From: Algoriphagus aquimarinus
GTDB taxonomy: Bacteria > Bacteroidota > Bacteroidia > Cytophagales > Cyclobacteriaceae
NCBI RefSeq assembly: GCF_900112005.1
Contig: NZ_FOKK01000003.1
Span: forward strand, 186,001-250,000
Reading direction: 5' to 3'
DNA: 64,000 bases
The position numbers and the translations under genes were made by a program. The notes beneath the pieces are model-generated. The model saw nothing but the letters and a program-made list of their open reading frames with translations. It had not been told where the DNA came from and searched no databases. Positions 35,776 through 45,373 of this stretch are shown here, in pieces. Numbering within the stretch: the first letter of the stretch is position 1; each line of letters starts with the position of its first letter.

Positions 35776-37143
35776 ATGAAAAAGATACTCTTCTCTTTTG
35801 TCTTTTTATTCTTACTTGTTTTCAGCCCTGGATTTTCACAGAGCTACCTTATTTCCAATGTGAATATTATTACCATGGAAAATGATAAGGTTCTTAAAGA
35901 TCATTCAATACTGATCGTTGATGGCAAGATTCGAAAAATAGCCCCTATGAACGAGCCAATTGATTTGAAAGTCAATCAAGTATTAGATGGAAATGGATCA
36001 TACGTATATCCAGGTCTGGCAGAGTTTCATTCCCATATTCCAGTAGCACAAAATAGTGACACACAACTTCAGGAGGAGGCTATGTGGATGTATTTGGCAA
36101 ATGGAGTTTTGCGAGTGAGAGGAATGATAGGACATGCATCACATTTACCGTTGAAAGCTAAGATAGATGCCGGAGAATTGGATGGGCCACGTTTGTTTCT
36201 GTCTGGCCCCTCATTTAGTGGAGGTTCAGTGTCTTCTCCTGAGCAAGCTGCACAAATGGTCAGAGATGAATATGCTGCGGGGTTTGATCATCTAAAGTTA
36301 CACCCCGGATTGGAGATGGACGAATTTTGGGCGATAGCTAAAACAGCCCAAGAACTCGGAATTCCTTTTGGAGGACATGTCTCTTTGAATGTTGGTTTGG
36401 AAGCTAGTTTAAAAGGAGGTTATAAATCCATTGAGCATATGGATGGGTATATTGAAGCTCTGATTCCAGATTATTCCAGAGTTTTGAATTCCAAAATCGC
36501 TGGACCGTTTACCATGCTTTTGGTCCACGAGGCAGATCTGAGTAGGCTTCCTGCCTTGGTGGATTTGACCTTGGAAACAAAAGCATGGATTGCACCTACA
36601 TTGACGCTTTTTGATCGGTATTTTGGATCAAAACCAGCTGAAGAATATCGTAATGTTCCAGAAATGAAATACATGTCTGCTGAGCAAGTACAGAGTTGGA
36701 TCAACGCAAAGACTCCTTATGAGCAATCTGGAGTATTGACTGAGGCACATGTGAAACCTTACCTGGAATTTCGAAATACGCTTTTTATGACTTTGCACCA
36801 AGCCGGAGTTCCTATGTTGATGACCTCAGATTCTCCACAAGTATTTAATGTTCCCGGGTTTTCCATTCATCACGAGATAGAATTGATGTCAAAGGCAGGA
36901 ATGTCAAACTATGAGATATTGAAATCTGGTTCAGTCAATCCAGCCAGATATTTTGATCAGGAAGGGGAGTGGGGAGTGATAAAAGAAGGAGCTTCTGCGG
37001 ATTTTGTATTGGTACAGAAAAACCCTTTGGAAGATCTGAATACTTTGAGAATGCCATTTATGGTAGTGATGAAAGGAAATGTTTATGATAGGAGCGAGCT
37101 GAAAAAACAATTGGATAGCATAGAGGCAAATCACAAACGATAA
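35776..37143 (+). CDS. Secreted amidohydrolase (imidazolonepropionase-like)
   Basis: 455 residues. An earlier in-frame start exists at 35689, but ATG 35776 opens a clear signal peptide (MKKILFSFVFLFLLVFSPGFSQ). The metal-dependent hydrolase barrel shows HSH in LAEFHSHIPV, a Lys in FDHLKLHPG as the likely carboxylated bridge, GGHVS, SIEHMDGY and the catalytic Asp in MTSDSPQ. The substrate is probably a cyclic amide, dipeptide or prolidase-type compound in the periplasm. The C-terminus returns to the small beta domain (ADFVLVQKNPLED). Confidence 0.87.
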   Translation: MKKILFSFVFLFLLVFSPGFSQSYLISNVNIITMENDKVLKDHSILIVDGKIRKIAPMNEPIDLKVNQVLDGNGSYVYPGLAEFHSHIPVAQNSDTQLQEEAMWMYLANGVLRVRGMIGHASHLPLKAKIDAGELDGPRLFLSGPSFSGGSVSSPEQAAQMVRDEYAAGFDHLKLHPGLEMDEFWAIAKTAQELGIPFGGHVSLNVGLEASLKGGYKSIEHMDGYIEALIPDYSRVLNSKIAGPFTMLLVHEADLSRLPALVDLTLETKAWIAPTLTLFDRYFGSKPAEEYRNVPEMKYMSAEQVQSWINAKTPYEQSGVLTEAHVKPYLEFRNTLFMTLHQAGVPMLMTSDSPQVFNVPGFSIHHEIELMSKAGMSNYEILKSGSVNPARYFDQEGEWGVIKEGASADFVLVQKNPLEDLNTLRMPFMVVMKGNVYDRSELKKQLDSIEANHKR

Positions 37144-37268
37144 ATTGTTAACAGAATCTAGGAGACAGAAGGGATGAGTGGACTTTAAATTATCTTGGGC
37201 TACCTTATTACTCTCCATCTAGCAGGCATTTTAATTCTTAAAAGATTATAATTTTTAAAACCACCCCC

Positions 37269-38405
37269 ATGAATCTAAAACTGAAAATCGTACTATTAGC
37301 TATACTTATTTCAGGCACTGCCTGTCAATCTCAAACCAAATCAACAGTGATTCAAGAAGAAGTTAGCTTAACTATCAAAGGAGAAAAAGTAGACACTTGG
37401 GAAGGGCAAGATGTTCTTCATTATACCCTTGACAATGGTGCCATGCAGGTTGAAATGACCAATTATGGTGGAATCATTTCTAGGATAATTACTCCAGACA
37501 AAGAAGGAAAGCTTGAAAATGTTGTTTTGGCACTTGAAAATATTTCAGATTACTTCACCAAAAACGGGCCTTATCTAGGAGCTGCAGTGGGAAGGTATGC
37601 CAATAGAATTGGGACAGCCTCCTTTACTTTGGATGGAGAAACCTTTGCTATCACCAAAAACAACGGAGAAAACACCTTACATGGAGGTTCCAAAGGCTTT
37701 GGAGTGAAAGTATGGACTCCAGAGGTTTATAAGACTGACAATTCCGTGGGAGTGAAAATGACTTACTTCAGTAAGGATGGTGAAGAAGGTTTTCCGGGAA
37801 ACTTGGAGACTACCCTTTGGATGGAATTGACAAGTAGCAATGAACTGAAACTTCGATTTGAATCCACCACAGATAAGAAAACTGTAGTAAGCCTTACCAA
37901 TCACTCTTATTTTAACCTGAGCGGAATTACTGGTGATATTCGGGATCATGAGCTACAGATTTTTGCAGATGCTATTACCCCCGGTGGACCAGGGCAAATT
38001 CCTACTGGAGAAATTAAATTAATTGCGGGAACTCCTTTTGATTTTCAAACCCCAAAAAACCTAGGCGCTCAGTTGGATGCTTTGGGTGAAGGTTTTGATC
38101 ATAATTACGTCACCAAAAGAGAGAATTCATCAGAACTTAAGAAAATAGCGATTGTAAAGCATCCTGAAAGTGGACGTGTGATGGAAGTTTATTCCACTGC
38201 TCCGGGTGTTCAGCTTTATACGGCTAACCATGTGAGGAATTTTGCTGGCGCCGATGGCAAGACCTATCAGCCGCATTACGCATTTTGCTTAGAGCCAGAA
38301 GCGTGGCCAGATAGTCCAAATAAGAAGAACTTTCCATCTGCAAGCTTATCTCCTGGAGAAAAATACGTACATGAGATAGTTTATAGTTTTGGGGTGGAGA
38401 AATAG
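37269..38405 (+). CDS. galM: Aldose 1-epimerase, lipoprotein form
   Basis: 378 residues. A lipobox (ISGTAC) places it on the periplasmic side of a membrane. The mutarotase fold shows VGRYANRIGTASF, NTLHGGSKGFGVKVW, the His in TNHSYFNLSG and the catalytic Glu in CLEPEAWPDSPN. It interconverts alpha and beta anomers of glucose or galactose before uptake. It sits 125 bases after the amidohydrolase gene on the same strand. Confidence 0.92.
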   Translation: MNLKLKIVLLAILISGTACQSQTKSTVIQEEVSLTIKGEKVDTWEGQDVLHYTLDNGAMQVEMTNYGGIISRIITPDKEGKLENVVLALENISDYFTKNGPYLGAAVGRYANRIGTASFTLDGETFAITKNNGENTLHGGSKGFGVKVWTPEVYKTDNSVGVKMTYFSKDGEEGFPGNLETTLWMELTSSNELKLRFESTTDKKTVVSLTNHSYFNLSGITGDIRDHELQIFADAITPGGPGQIPTGEIKLIAGTPFDFQTPKNLGAQLDALGEGFDHNYVTKRENSSELKKIAIVKHPESGRVMEVYSTAPGVQLYTANHVRNFAGADGKTYQPHYAFCLEPEAWPDSPNKKNFPSASLSPGEKYVHEIVYSFGVEK

Positions 38406-38646
38406 GCTATTTATTTTACCATTTTCCATTAAAAAGTTAAATGGCTGACATGTGCAGATATTAAAGTTCTCATCTCTAATTAGCTTGATGGGATAAAATC
38501 TTGATCAGCTAAAAGTGGATTTCATTCAACAGACTGCGTAAGCATTACACAGGGAAATTTGACGGAATAGCTCTAATTGGCGTTAAACCTCATCGGAATG
38601 GTACTTGTAAGTATAGTCGGAGAACACTAAACCAACTAAAATTCTT

Positions 38647-39237
38647 ATGAGAACAAGTAATGTAAACCAACCCGCAACAAACACTTACAGCAGAAAAGCA
38701 AAAATCACTGGAGCTGTACTACTTTCATCATTTTGTCTGGTAGGCATGACTTCTTGCGAAAATGAAGACGATGAGCCAATCGTAGATACAATAAGTCAGC
38801 AGGATAAAAATTTCGCTTTGTCCTCCTCAGCCTTCGTGAATGCTCAGATTAGCTTAGGTGAATTAGCCTTGGCTAATGGAGAAGATGATTCCATTTTGGA
38901 ATACTCAAGGGCACTTGTAGATGATAATATGCTAAGTAAAGCTGAGCTAGAAGGTATCGTTGAAGGAAAGGATGTAGAACTTTCTGCTGGCATTAATGCA
39001 GATATGCAAGCTAAATACGACGAACTCGCAGCCCTATCTGGAGTAGCATTTGACAAAGCTTTTATCAGAATTCAAATCGAGGTCTTGGATGATTCTAAGT
39101 CTATGTTTGAAAATGAAATTGATAACGGCGAGAACTTTACAATTAAGGGATATGCTGATAAGACATTAAATCAAGTGAAAGACCATAAAGCTGAAGCCAT
39201 CAAAGTAAAAGCTGAGGTGGATTTAGAAAATCTATAA
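38647..39237 (+). CDS. DUF4142 lipoprotein
   Basis: 196 residues. A long N-region precedes the signal helix and the lipobox Cys in MTSCEN. The rest is a ferritin-like four-helix DUF4142 domain (DKNFALSSSAFVNAQISLGELA, with conserved spacing of acidic residues). Such proteins are often induced under stress; the function is unknown. A terminator follows about 60 bases downstream. The upstream 240 bases hold its promoter and no gene. Confidence 0.82.
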   Translation: MRTSNVNQPATNTYSRKAKITGAVLLSSFCLVGMTSCENEDDEPIVDTISQQDKNFALSSSAFVNAQISLGELALANGEDDSILEYSRALVDDNMLSKAELEGIVEGKDVELSAGINADMQAKYDELAALSGVAFDKAFIRIQIEVLDDSKSMFENEIDNGENFTIKGYADKTLNQVKDHKAEAIKVKAEVDLENL

Positions 39238-39297
39238 GAAGTCAAAATGTAATTGTCGCTGATTAACCCAGCTGTAAATGCATGATGATTTCTTTAG

Positions 39298-39328
39298 AGC
39301 CGGTTTCTCGTAAGAGAGCCGGCTTTTT
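39298..39328 (+). terminator. Terminator of the DUF4142 gene
   Basis: AGCCGG/CCGGCT outer stem with an inner CTC/GAG pair around a GTAA loop, followed by TTTTT. Confidence 0.85.
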
Positions 39329-39424
39329 CTGTTTTTGAAACACCTAGTTCACAGAGTCCAAATAGCTATATGGATACGCAGAGAGCATCGCATTAGAGTT
39401 GATCTGCTTCTCCAGAAGCAGGAC

Positions 39425-40939
39425 TTATTTTAGGAATAAATCTGCGGCCGCTTCCTGAGCTTCCTCAAAACTCTGATACCCACAAATCACCGCTTCAAAA
39501 TCCTCTAGATTGCCTAGATGCTTTAAAGCAAGTGGATTTCCAAAATGAACTAGGATACAGGATTTAGCTTGTGCGAGTAGTTTGATTTCTGCTAAGGTCT
39601 CTTCATACATTCCAAATTGATTCAGTGGCTTGTGCGACGGAACGAAAACTGAAATGATCACTTTTTCGGCTTTATCGATTGAGGTGTTGCCTAAATCTAA
39701 ATCGAATTTCTGATTCAGTTTTTTCGAAAAGATTGTGTCATTATTTCCAAAAAAGAACTGATGTGAAAGCTTCCCTTCATTTGCCAGTCTATTCAACTCC
39801 GCAGAATCTGTTTTCCCAGAAACAATCGATACATATTCTTTTGCAAGTCTAGATTGAAGTTCTGAATGACTATTCCAATCAAATTGAGGAACCTCCAATT
39901 TCTTAAAATCAAACACTCCCAGCTTATCTTTTAGTGCCCAAATTTTTTCGAAAACGATATCTATTTCTTCCTTTGTAGCATTTTTAGAAATGGCTGAAAT
40001 CCCTTCTTTCACATGATCCGAAAAGCACAATATGTCATTTCCGGCATGAAAAGCTTCCCATTCGAGTAGGCCAGGTTCTGGAAATAAGTCCGCCACAGCC
40101 TTCATATTCAGTGCATCTGAGATGACGATTCCATCAAATCCCATCTCGGTCTTCAGCAAGTCTGTAGTAATATCACGTGAGATGCTTGCAGCGATTTCCT
40201 TTCCTCCAGACAGTGCTGGAGCAGCCAAATGCCCAACCATGATCATTTCTACACCGTGGTCAATGCCATATTGAAATGGTATAAGTTCTTCTTTTTTCAG
40301 TTCTTCCTTGGTTTTTTGGATCACAGGTAAACCCAAATGTGAGTCCGTCTGCGTGTCTCCATGACCAGGAAAGTGTTTCAAACAAGCGCCGATTCCGGCT
40401 CTCTTCATTCCTAAATACATTTCCAGCGACAGCCTGGCTACTTTATCCGGATTTGTCCCAAAAGACCTGTAACCAATTACTGGATTGTTTGGGTTAGTGT
40501 TTACATCTGCACAAGGGGCAAGGTTCAGATGGATTCCAGCCTTTTTCATATCCAAACCCATTCTATAACCTACTTCCTCGATAAGTTCTGGGGCTTTATC
40601 TGCGATCGCTCCTAGCGTAATAGCGAATGGATACTGAGGAGTTTTTTCAATCCTCATAGCCAAACCATATTCCCCGTCTATACTGATGAGCAAAGGTGTT
40701 TTTGAAATTGCCTGATATCGATTGATCAATCCAATCATTTTTTCCAATGTCCCACTTACATCTAACACTTCTGCCCGCTTTTCGAAGTTGGCAGCAGCAG
40801 AATGGCGACTATGGAAAAAGGTCAATCCACCTATTTCCTGCTCTTGAATTAGCTTTTCTATGGCTTGGTAATTTTCCTCTGTATCATGTATAAATGCAGC
40901 AGGAGAAAAGCATTGGGCTATTTTTTGGATTGAATTCAT
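39425..40939 (-). CDS. nagZ: Glycoside hydrolase family 3 beta-N-acetylhexosaminidase (NagZ-like)
   Basis: 504 residues, no clear signal peptide. The NagZ signature KHFPGHGDTQTDSHLGLP carries the catalytic His-Asp dyad and FDGIVISDALNMKAV the catalytic nucleophile Asp. NagZ removes GlcNAc from 1,6-anhydroMurNAc peptides in the cytoplasm. The C-terminal 130 residues form an extra Rossmann-like domain seen in many Bacteroidota homologues. It ends an operon with an AmpG-like permease, which would import its substrate, so a cytoplasmic recycling role fits. Confidence 0.92.
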   Translation of the reverse strand: MNSIQKIAQCFSPAAFIHDTEENYQAIEKLIQEQEIGGLTFFHSRHSAAANFEKRAEVLDVSGTLEKMIGLINRYQAISKTPLLISIDGEYGLAMRIEKTPQYPFAITLGAIADKAPELIEEVGYRMGLDMKKAGIHLNLAPCADVNTNPNNPVIGYRSFGTNPDKVARLSLEMYLGMKRAGIGACLKHFPGHGDTQTDSHLGLPVIQKTKEELKKEELIPFQYGIDHGVEMIMVGHLAAPALSGGKEIAASISRDITTDLLKTEMGFDGIVISDALNMKAVADLFPEPGLLEWEAFHAGNDILCFSDHVKEGISAISKNATKEEIDIVFEKIWALKDKLGVFDFKKLEVPQFDWNSHSELQSRLAKEYVSIVSGKTDSAELNRLANEGKLSHQFFFGNNDTIFSKKLNQKFDLDLGNTSIDKAEKVIISVFVPSHKPLNQFGMYEETLAEIKLLAQAKSCILVHFGNPLALKHLGNLEDFEAVICGYQSFEEAQEAAADLFLK

Positions 40940-41107
40940 GGTTTACTAAGTTAGACTGGAGTAATCAAACTTCGACATTCAACATTCTGAGTTCACCATT
41001 TGAGATTTAAATAACGAATGATGAATGATGAATTTCGAATAATGAAGTAATGAGAGTTTGAAAGTGGAAATTGGATCGGAGTACCTGAGAGCCTCGTAAA
41101 TCTGAAA

Positions 41108-42373
41108 TCAATCCGTTTTCTTCCCAAACTCCCTCGGATACTTCACACTTGCAGCAATTGCCATCGCAGGAATCATGGCAATTCCCACCCAGATAAAGAA
41201 TCCTGTGTAGCCGAGCCACTCTTGGATATAGCCCGAAAGCATTCCCGGAAGCATCATTCCCAGAGCCATAAAGCCGGTTGCCAATGCGTAATGGGAAGTT
41301 TTGAAAAGCCCTTCGGCTAAGTAGATCAGAAAGATCATGTAGGCAGCGAAGCCAAACCCATAGCCGAATTGCTCGATCACTACGACTGTACCTGCGAAGA
41401 AAATATTGTCGGGCTGAAAGTACGCCAAGGCGATGTAAAGTAAATTTGGAAGGTTAAGGGAAAGTGCCATTGGGATCATCCATTTGCCTAGTCCATGGCG
41501 GGAAATGGCGATTCCACCCAAAATACCGCCAAGAAGTAATGCGATTACTCCAATCGTTCCGTACATAAAACCAACTTCAGAGGTGCTTAAACCCAATCCG
41601 CCTGTCTGTCTTTCTTCCAGTAAAAATGGCGAGGCCATTTTTACCAATTGAGATTCGCCCAATCGATAGAGGAGTACAAAAGCCAATGAGATTCCGATGT
41701 TTTTCTTGGTGAAAAAGGTGCTAAATACCTTTCCAAAGCTCGCTTCACGGGATGTCTTTTCGCTTGATTCTTCCTCTACTTTTGGTGTAGAAAAGAAGTT
41801 AATGGCAGTCATAGTGAGCATCAAAAGGGCCACAATGATCATGGTATAGGACCAAGCCTTGTTGTTGTCTCCTAAAGTAGTTTCGAGATAACCTGCGACC
41901 ATGACGATCAGACCTTGTCCGGTGATCATTCCGATTCTATAGAATGTTCCTCTCAAACCAACGAAGAACGATTGCTGTTCTGGCTTCAGAGCTATCAAAT
42001 ACATGCCGTCAGAAGCAATATCATTCGTAGCAGAAGCAAAAGCTCCCATCCAGAAAAAAGCTAAGGTCATAAAGAAAAAGTTGCTACCTGAAGTAGTCAA
42101 TCCAACTCCAATAAAGACAAGCGATAAGACCAATTGCATGCTGAGAAACCACTTTCTCTTTGTGCCAAAAAGATCTACAATAGGGCTCCAGATCGGTTTG
42201 ATCACCCAAGGTAGATAGAGCAAACTTGTGTATAAACCAATGTCAGAATTGGAAACTCCTAGCTTTTTGTACATGATCACCGACACGACGATGATGACTA
42301 TATATGGAATTCCCTCCGACATATATAGCGATGGGATCCATACCCATGGGGTTCTTTGGGGTGATTTGCTCAT
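41108..42373 (-). CDS. MFS permease, AmpG-like muropeptide transporter
   Basis: 421 residues with 12 predicted membrane helices. The N-terminal SEGIPYIVIIVVSVIM and DIGLYTSLLYLPWVIKPIWSP, and the loop ASDGMYLIAL, are typical of the AmpG family, which brings anhydro-muropeptides into the cytoplasm by proton motive force. Its start overlaps the stop of the acetyltransferase gene by 4 bases. Gene order (amidase, GHL10, GNAT, permease, NagZ) supports a sugar or muropeptide cargo. Relatives in the Bacteroidota may carry MurNAc or GlcNAc-anhydroMurNAc instead. Confidence 0.86.
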   Translation of the reverse strand: MSKSPQRTPWVWIPSLYMSEGIPYIVIIVVSVIMYKKLGVSNSDIGLYTSLLYLPWVIKPIWSPIVDLFGTKRKWFLSMQLVLSLVFIGVGLTTSGSNFFFMTLAFFWMGAFASATNDIASDGMYLIALKPEQQSFFVGLRGTFYRIGMITGQGLIVMVAGYLETTLGDNNKAWSYTMIIVALLMLTMTAINFFSTPKVEEESSEKTSREASFGKVFSTFFTKKNIGISLAFVLLYRLGESQLVKMASPFLLEERQTGGLGLSTSEVGFMYGTIGVIALLLGGILGGIAISRHGLGKWMIPMALSLNLPNLLYIALAYFQPDNIFFAGTVVVIEQFGYGFGFAAYMIFLIYLAEGLFKTSHYALATGFMALGMMLPGMLSGYIQEWLGYTGFFIWVGIAMIPAMAIAASVKYPREFGKKTD

Positions 42374-42849
42374 GATTTTCGGATCAGATTTTCGTAGATA
42401 CTAACTTCTGACCCATCTATATTTTTAGCATTTACAGCTTTTTCATAAAACTCTGCAGGACCGACTCCGCCGATGATTGCATAAGCATAACCCATTTCCC
42501 TCATGGACTCGAGAGATTTTATCAATAGAATTTTCCCAATTCCTTTTCCACGTTCGGACTCCATCGTGCCAGTTGGCCCAAAGAAATTTCTGGCTGTGCT
42601 TTCATAGCAGGCAAAGCCTAGAATATCGTTTCCTCTTTGCGCGAGCCAGCATGCTACAGGTTGCCTGCTGAAAGCTACTTCCACTTCAGACTGCCAATAC
42701 TCACCGAAATGCTTCAATACCCAATTGCTGATTAAGTGTTTTTCAGGTGCAATTGCTCTTCGAAAGACAACTTTCTCCTTTTTCAATAGTCGTGCTTCTT
42801 CGAGAGAAGCATCCGGCAAACCGATCAATCGGACAAGCATGTCTTTCAT
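42370..42849 (-). CDS. GNAT-family N-acetyltransferase
   Basis: 159 residues, a single GNAT domain. The acetyl-CoA loop is seen in ESERGKGIGKILLIKSLESM and the later YAIIGGVGPAEFYEKAV is the usual C-terminal motif with the catalytic Tyr. It lies inside the peptidoglycan operon, overlapping the permease by 4 bases and starting 11 bases after the GHL10 gene. The acceptor is unknown; an amino sugar or a muropeptide amine is the natural guess from context. Confidence 0.82.
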   Translation of the reverse strand: MKDMLVRLIGLPDASLEEARLLKKEKVVFRRAIAPEKHLISNWVLKHFGEYWQSEVEVAFSRQPVACWLAQRGNDILGFACYESTARNFFGPTGTMESERGKGIGKILLIKSLESMREMGYAYAIIGGVGPAEFYEKAVNAKNIDGSEVSIYENLIRKS

Positions 42850-42859
42850 ATTTAGCTAT

Positions 42860-44491
42860 TTAAGGGATTTGGTACACTTGAGTTTGGACGATTCTCCCAT
42901 AATGGTCAATCCATCGAATGGCGAGGTATTTAGTATTCAGACTTTTTACTTCCAAAGTACGCGCACGCTGACCACCCACCCAAACTGGATGAATTTTGGC
43001 ATTCGCAAGTTGATTTAATTCGTTTGCCCCTTGAATCAATGCGTAGCGAATAGCCGGGTCAAGTGGATTTGCCATGCGGATCGAAGTCAATGCTGAGTTA
43101 GCTTCTACGCTAAATACAACGGGAGTATCTATGATCGATGGGCTTTTCGGTTGAAATGCAGGAGGCAAAGTAGGCTCATTGTACAGTTCGCTTTTCAGTA
43201 ACTGTGCAACATCCTGATTCTTGAGCTTCATGGATTTGGCCGAGAAAAAGGCATTACCCTGTATAGTAGGAAGCGTACGCGTGTAGGAGATTTGTGAATT
43301 GATTTCGCGGGGATTGTTCCAAGCTACATCTGAATCTTCACGGATTTTATAAGGTCCGTTGCCTATGTAGACATTGGTATTATAATGATTTTTTGCCCAC
43401 CAGTCATTGAGAACTTTATGAGAAGCAAGCTTGTGATCCATACTCCAATAAAGTTGTGGTAGCATATAATCCACCCAGCCATTTTTCATCCAAAGTAGTA
43501 CATCTGCATAGAGGTCATCATAATTTGTCTGTCCAGCTCGAGTAGGAGAGCCTTTTGGATCCATGTTTTGATTTCTCCATACTCCGAATGGCGAAATCCC
43601 AAACTGCACCCAAGGTTTACTTTGCTTGATTGTCTGGTTGAGCGCAAGAATCAACTGATTTACATTTTCTCTTCTCCAGTCATCTTGAGACTGGCCCGGC
43701 TTCTTGTATTTGTCGTAGGTAGATTTATCAGGGAAATCCTGTTTGGCAATTTTGTATGGATAAAAGTAGTCATCAAAGTGTATAGCGTCAATGTCATAAT
43801 TGTCTACTATTTCCTTGATCACAGAAAGTAAATGTGCTTTAACTTCAGGTAAACCAGGGTTGAAATAATACTGGGTGCCATATTTCAGCATCCAATTTCG
43901 GTGAAGATTGTAGGCGTGATCAGGGCTAAGTCCCTCTGTGGTGAGGTTCATCGTAGCACGGTAAGGATTTAGCCAAGCATGAAATTCTAATCCACGCGCA
44001 TGGGATTCCTTGATCATCCAAGAAAGTGGATTCTCGTCTGTTTTTGGTGCTTGGCCTTGCTTTCCGGTGAGATATTTAGACCATGGAGCGAGATTACTTG
44101 GGTAAAAAGCATCCCCTGCAGTTCTGATCTGCACGATTACAGCGTTGAAATTGAGGTTTTTGTAATAGTCCAACAGTTCCAGGAAATCCCTTTTTTGTTT
44201 TTCATAAGGATCTGTGGAGGAAATAGGCCAATCAATATTCGCTACTGTAGCGATCCAAACTCCACGAAATTCACGGGGCATTTCTGGCATTTGGAAGGTG
44301 AGTGGCTGCAAAGCTACCGGAGCCATCGGTAAGTTTTTTACAGGAAGATTTCCACCATTATTAGGATTGGGTGATGTGATCACCGGCCCAGATGGTCTGC
44401 CGGAAGTTGGAGTGTTTTTTTGAGATTTACAGGCGGAGAATAGTAGGCCGAAGACCAAAATAACAAAGAGATGCCTAGAAAAGGATTTCAT
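42860..44491 (-). CDS. GHL10 (DUF187) glycosidase lipoprotein, DigH-like
   Basis: 543 residues. Signal peptide with lipobox Cys21 (LLFSACKS), then a Pro/Asn-rich linker and a GHL10 TIM barrel: EFRGVWIATVANIDWP, NAVIVQIRTAGDAFYPS, HAWLNPYRA, DAIHFDDYFYPY with the probable catalytic acids, and MLPQLYWSMDHK. A C-terminal beta domain follows from about residue 440. The E. coli member DigH (YddW) cleaves peptide-free glycan strands. With a muramoyl-alanine amidase as its neighbour, the same job is likely here. It starts 10 bases from the amidase gene end. Confidence 0.86.
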   Translation of the reverse strand: MKSFSRHLFVILVFGLLFSACKSQKNTPTSGRPSGPVITSPNPNNGGNLPVKNLPMAPVALQPLTFQMPEMPREFRGVWIATVANIDWPISSTDPYEKQKRDFLELLDYYKNLNFNAVIVQIRTAGDAFYPSNLAPWSKYLTGKQGQAPKTDENPLSWMIKESHARGLEFHAWLNPYRATMNLTTEGLSPDHAYNLHRNWMLKYGTQYYFNPGLPEVKAHLLSVIKEIVDNYDIDAIHFDDYFYPYKIAKQDFPDKSTYDKYKKPGQSQDDWRRENVNQLILALNQTIKQSKPWVQFGISPFGVWRNQNMDPKGSPTRAGQTNYDDLYADVLLWMKNGWVDYMLPQLYWSMDHKLASHKVLNDWWAKNHYNTNVYIGNGPYKIREDSDVAWNNPREINSQISYTRTLPTIQGNAFFSAKSMKLKNQDVAQLLKSELYNEPTLPPAFQPKSPSIIDTPVVFSVEANSALTSIRMANPLDPAIRYALIQGANELNQLANAKIHPVWVGGQRARTLEVKSLNTKYLAIRWIDHYGRIVQTQVYQIP

Positions 44492-44501
44492 AAATGGGTA
44501 A

Positions 44502-45185
44502 TCAGAGCGTTGGTACAGGTTTCAAATTTAAGTCAGCCAAGTTTTTTCGGAGTTTCTTCATAAAGGCCTCTCCCGGATCAGTTTTGACGGTGCGATAGTC
44601 TGGATCAGCTTCTTTCCAAAGGTCAGTTGTCTGGAAGTTTTGATATTCATGATGACCAATTACGTAGTCAATTTCATATTTTCTTTCCAGGTATCTGATC
44701 AATTCTTCATTGGCTTTCAGTTGTTCTTTAGTCAACGGCATGTCATCACCACCTATGTTTTCCACTCCAATGGCCAGGTAATTTAAACCGATGGTATGTC
44801 TGGCAAAAGTAGTGTCTGGCAATAGTCTAAAAATCGTGCCGTCTCGGTCAATTAAAAACTGACTCGAAACATTAAGGTTACTTGCTCCTGTCAAATCAGC
44901 TCTTCCTGCTAGCGTAGTTGGATTGAAAACATCAAAAGTGACTTCTATCGTGTTGATTGCAGTCCAATGAACCACTACCATTCTGGGGTCAATGGTGGCA
45001 GTGTTTTGATCCAGACCATGTCGGTCTTTTAAGTAGCTGAGTGAAAGTGCTTCACGCTCCTGATTCCAGGTAATAGGTTTGTCGATTATTCTGAAAGTGG
45101 ATTTGGAGCTGCAGGAAACTTGAAAGAATGAAAAAAGGCTGATTCCGAAAAACAAAAGTATAGTAGTTAAGGAATTGATTTTCAT
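44502..45185 (-). CDS. N-acetylmuramoyl-L-alanine amidase lipoprotein (Amidase_2)
   Basis: 227 residues. Lipobox Cys25 (FQVSCSS) anchors it to a membrane. The zinc site of Amidase_2/AmiD enzymes is visible: His73 in VVVHWTA, a second region FARHTIG, GHHEYQ and the late KTDPGEAF with the Asp ligand. It removes stem peptides from the glycan by cutting the MurNAc-L-Ala bond. First gene of the operon; a DeoR regulator is divergent and may control it. Confidence 0.9.
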   Translation of the reverse strand: MKINSLTTILLFFGISLFSFFQVSCSSKSTFRIIDKPITWNQEREALSLSYLKDRHGLDQNTATIDPRMVVVHWTAINTIEVTFDVFNPTTLAGRADLTGASNLNVSSQFLIDRDGTIFRLLPDTTFARHTIGLNYLAIGVENIGGDDMPLTKEQLKANEELIRYLERKYEIDYVIGHHEYQNFQTTDLWKEADPDYRTVKTDPGEAFMKKLRKNLADLNLKPVPTL

Positions 45186-45317
45186 GGCTTTTCAGGTATG
45201 TTTGATCTTCAAATTCAATGAGTTGAAAGTTGCTTTTCACAGCTAAACTACCTAGAATATGGCAGGATAGGTAAGAATTTCCAGCAATTTTTTGCCAGAA
45301 ATTTCAATTCAAGAATA

Positions 45318-45352
45318 TTTTTGCAAGTTTTTGCTGTTTTCGTTAGTTTCCC
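45318..45352. promoter_or_regulatory. Phased T-tract site, possible DeoR operator
   Basis: Four T-runs with a following GC base (TTTTTGC, TTTTTGC, TTTTCG, TTTCCC) start at 45318, 45328, 45337 and 45347, one per helical turn. Several DeoR-family regulators bind direct repeats of this kind. It lies between the divergent amidase and deoR genes. Confidence 0.45.
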
Positions 45353-45373
45353 GAGTTCATAGAATATTATCTC

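Noticed and set aside
38605-38616. TACTTGTAAGTA palindrome upstream of the DUF4142 gene
   Set aside because: A single 12-base palindrome is expected by chance in AT-rich DNA; no second site or known regulator nearby.
41010-41050. AATGATGAATGATGAA-like stretch between nagZ and the permease gene
   Set aside because: Low-complexity sequence with a few imperfect repeats; no clear structure or function.
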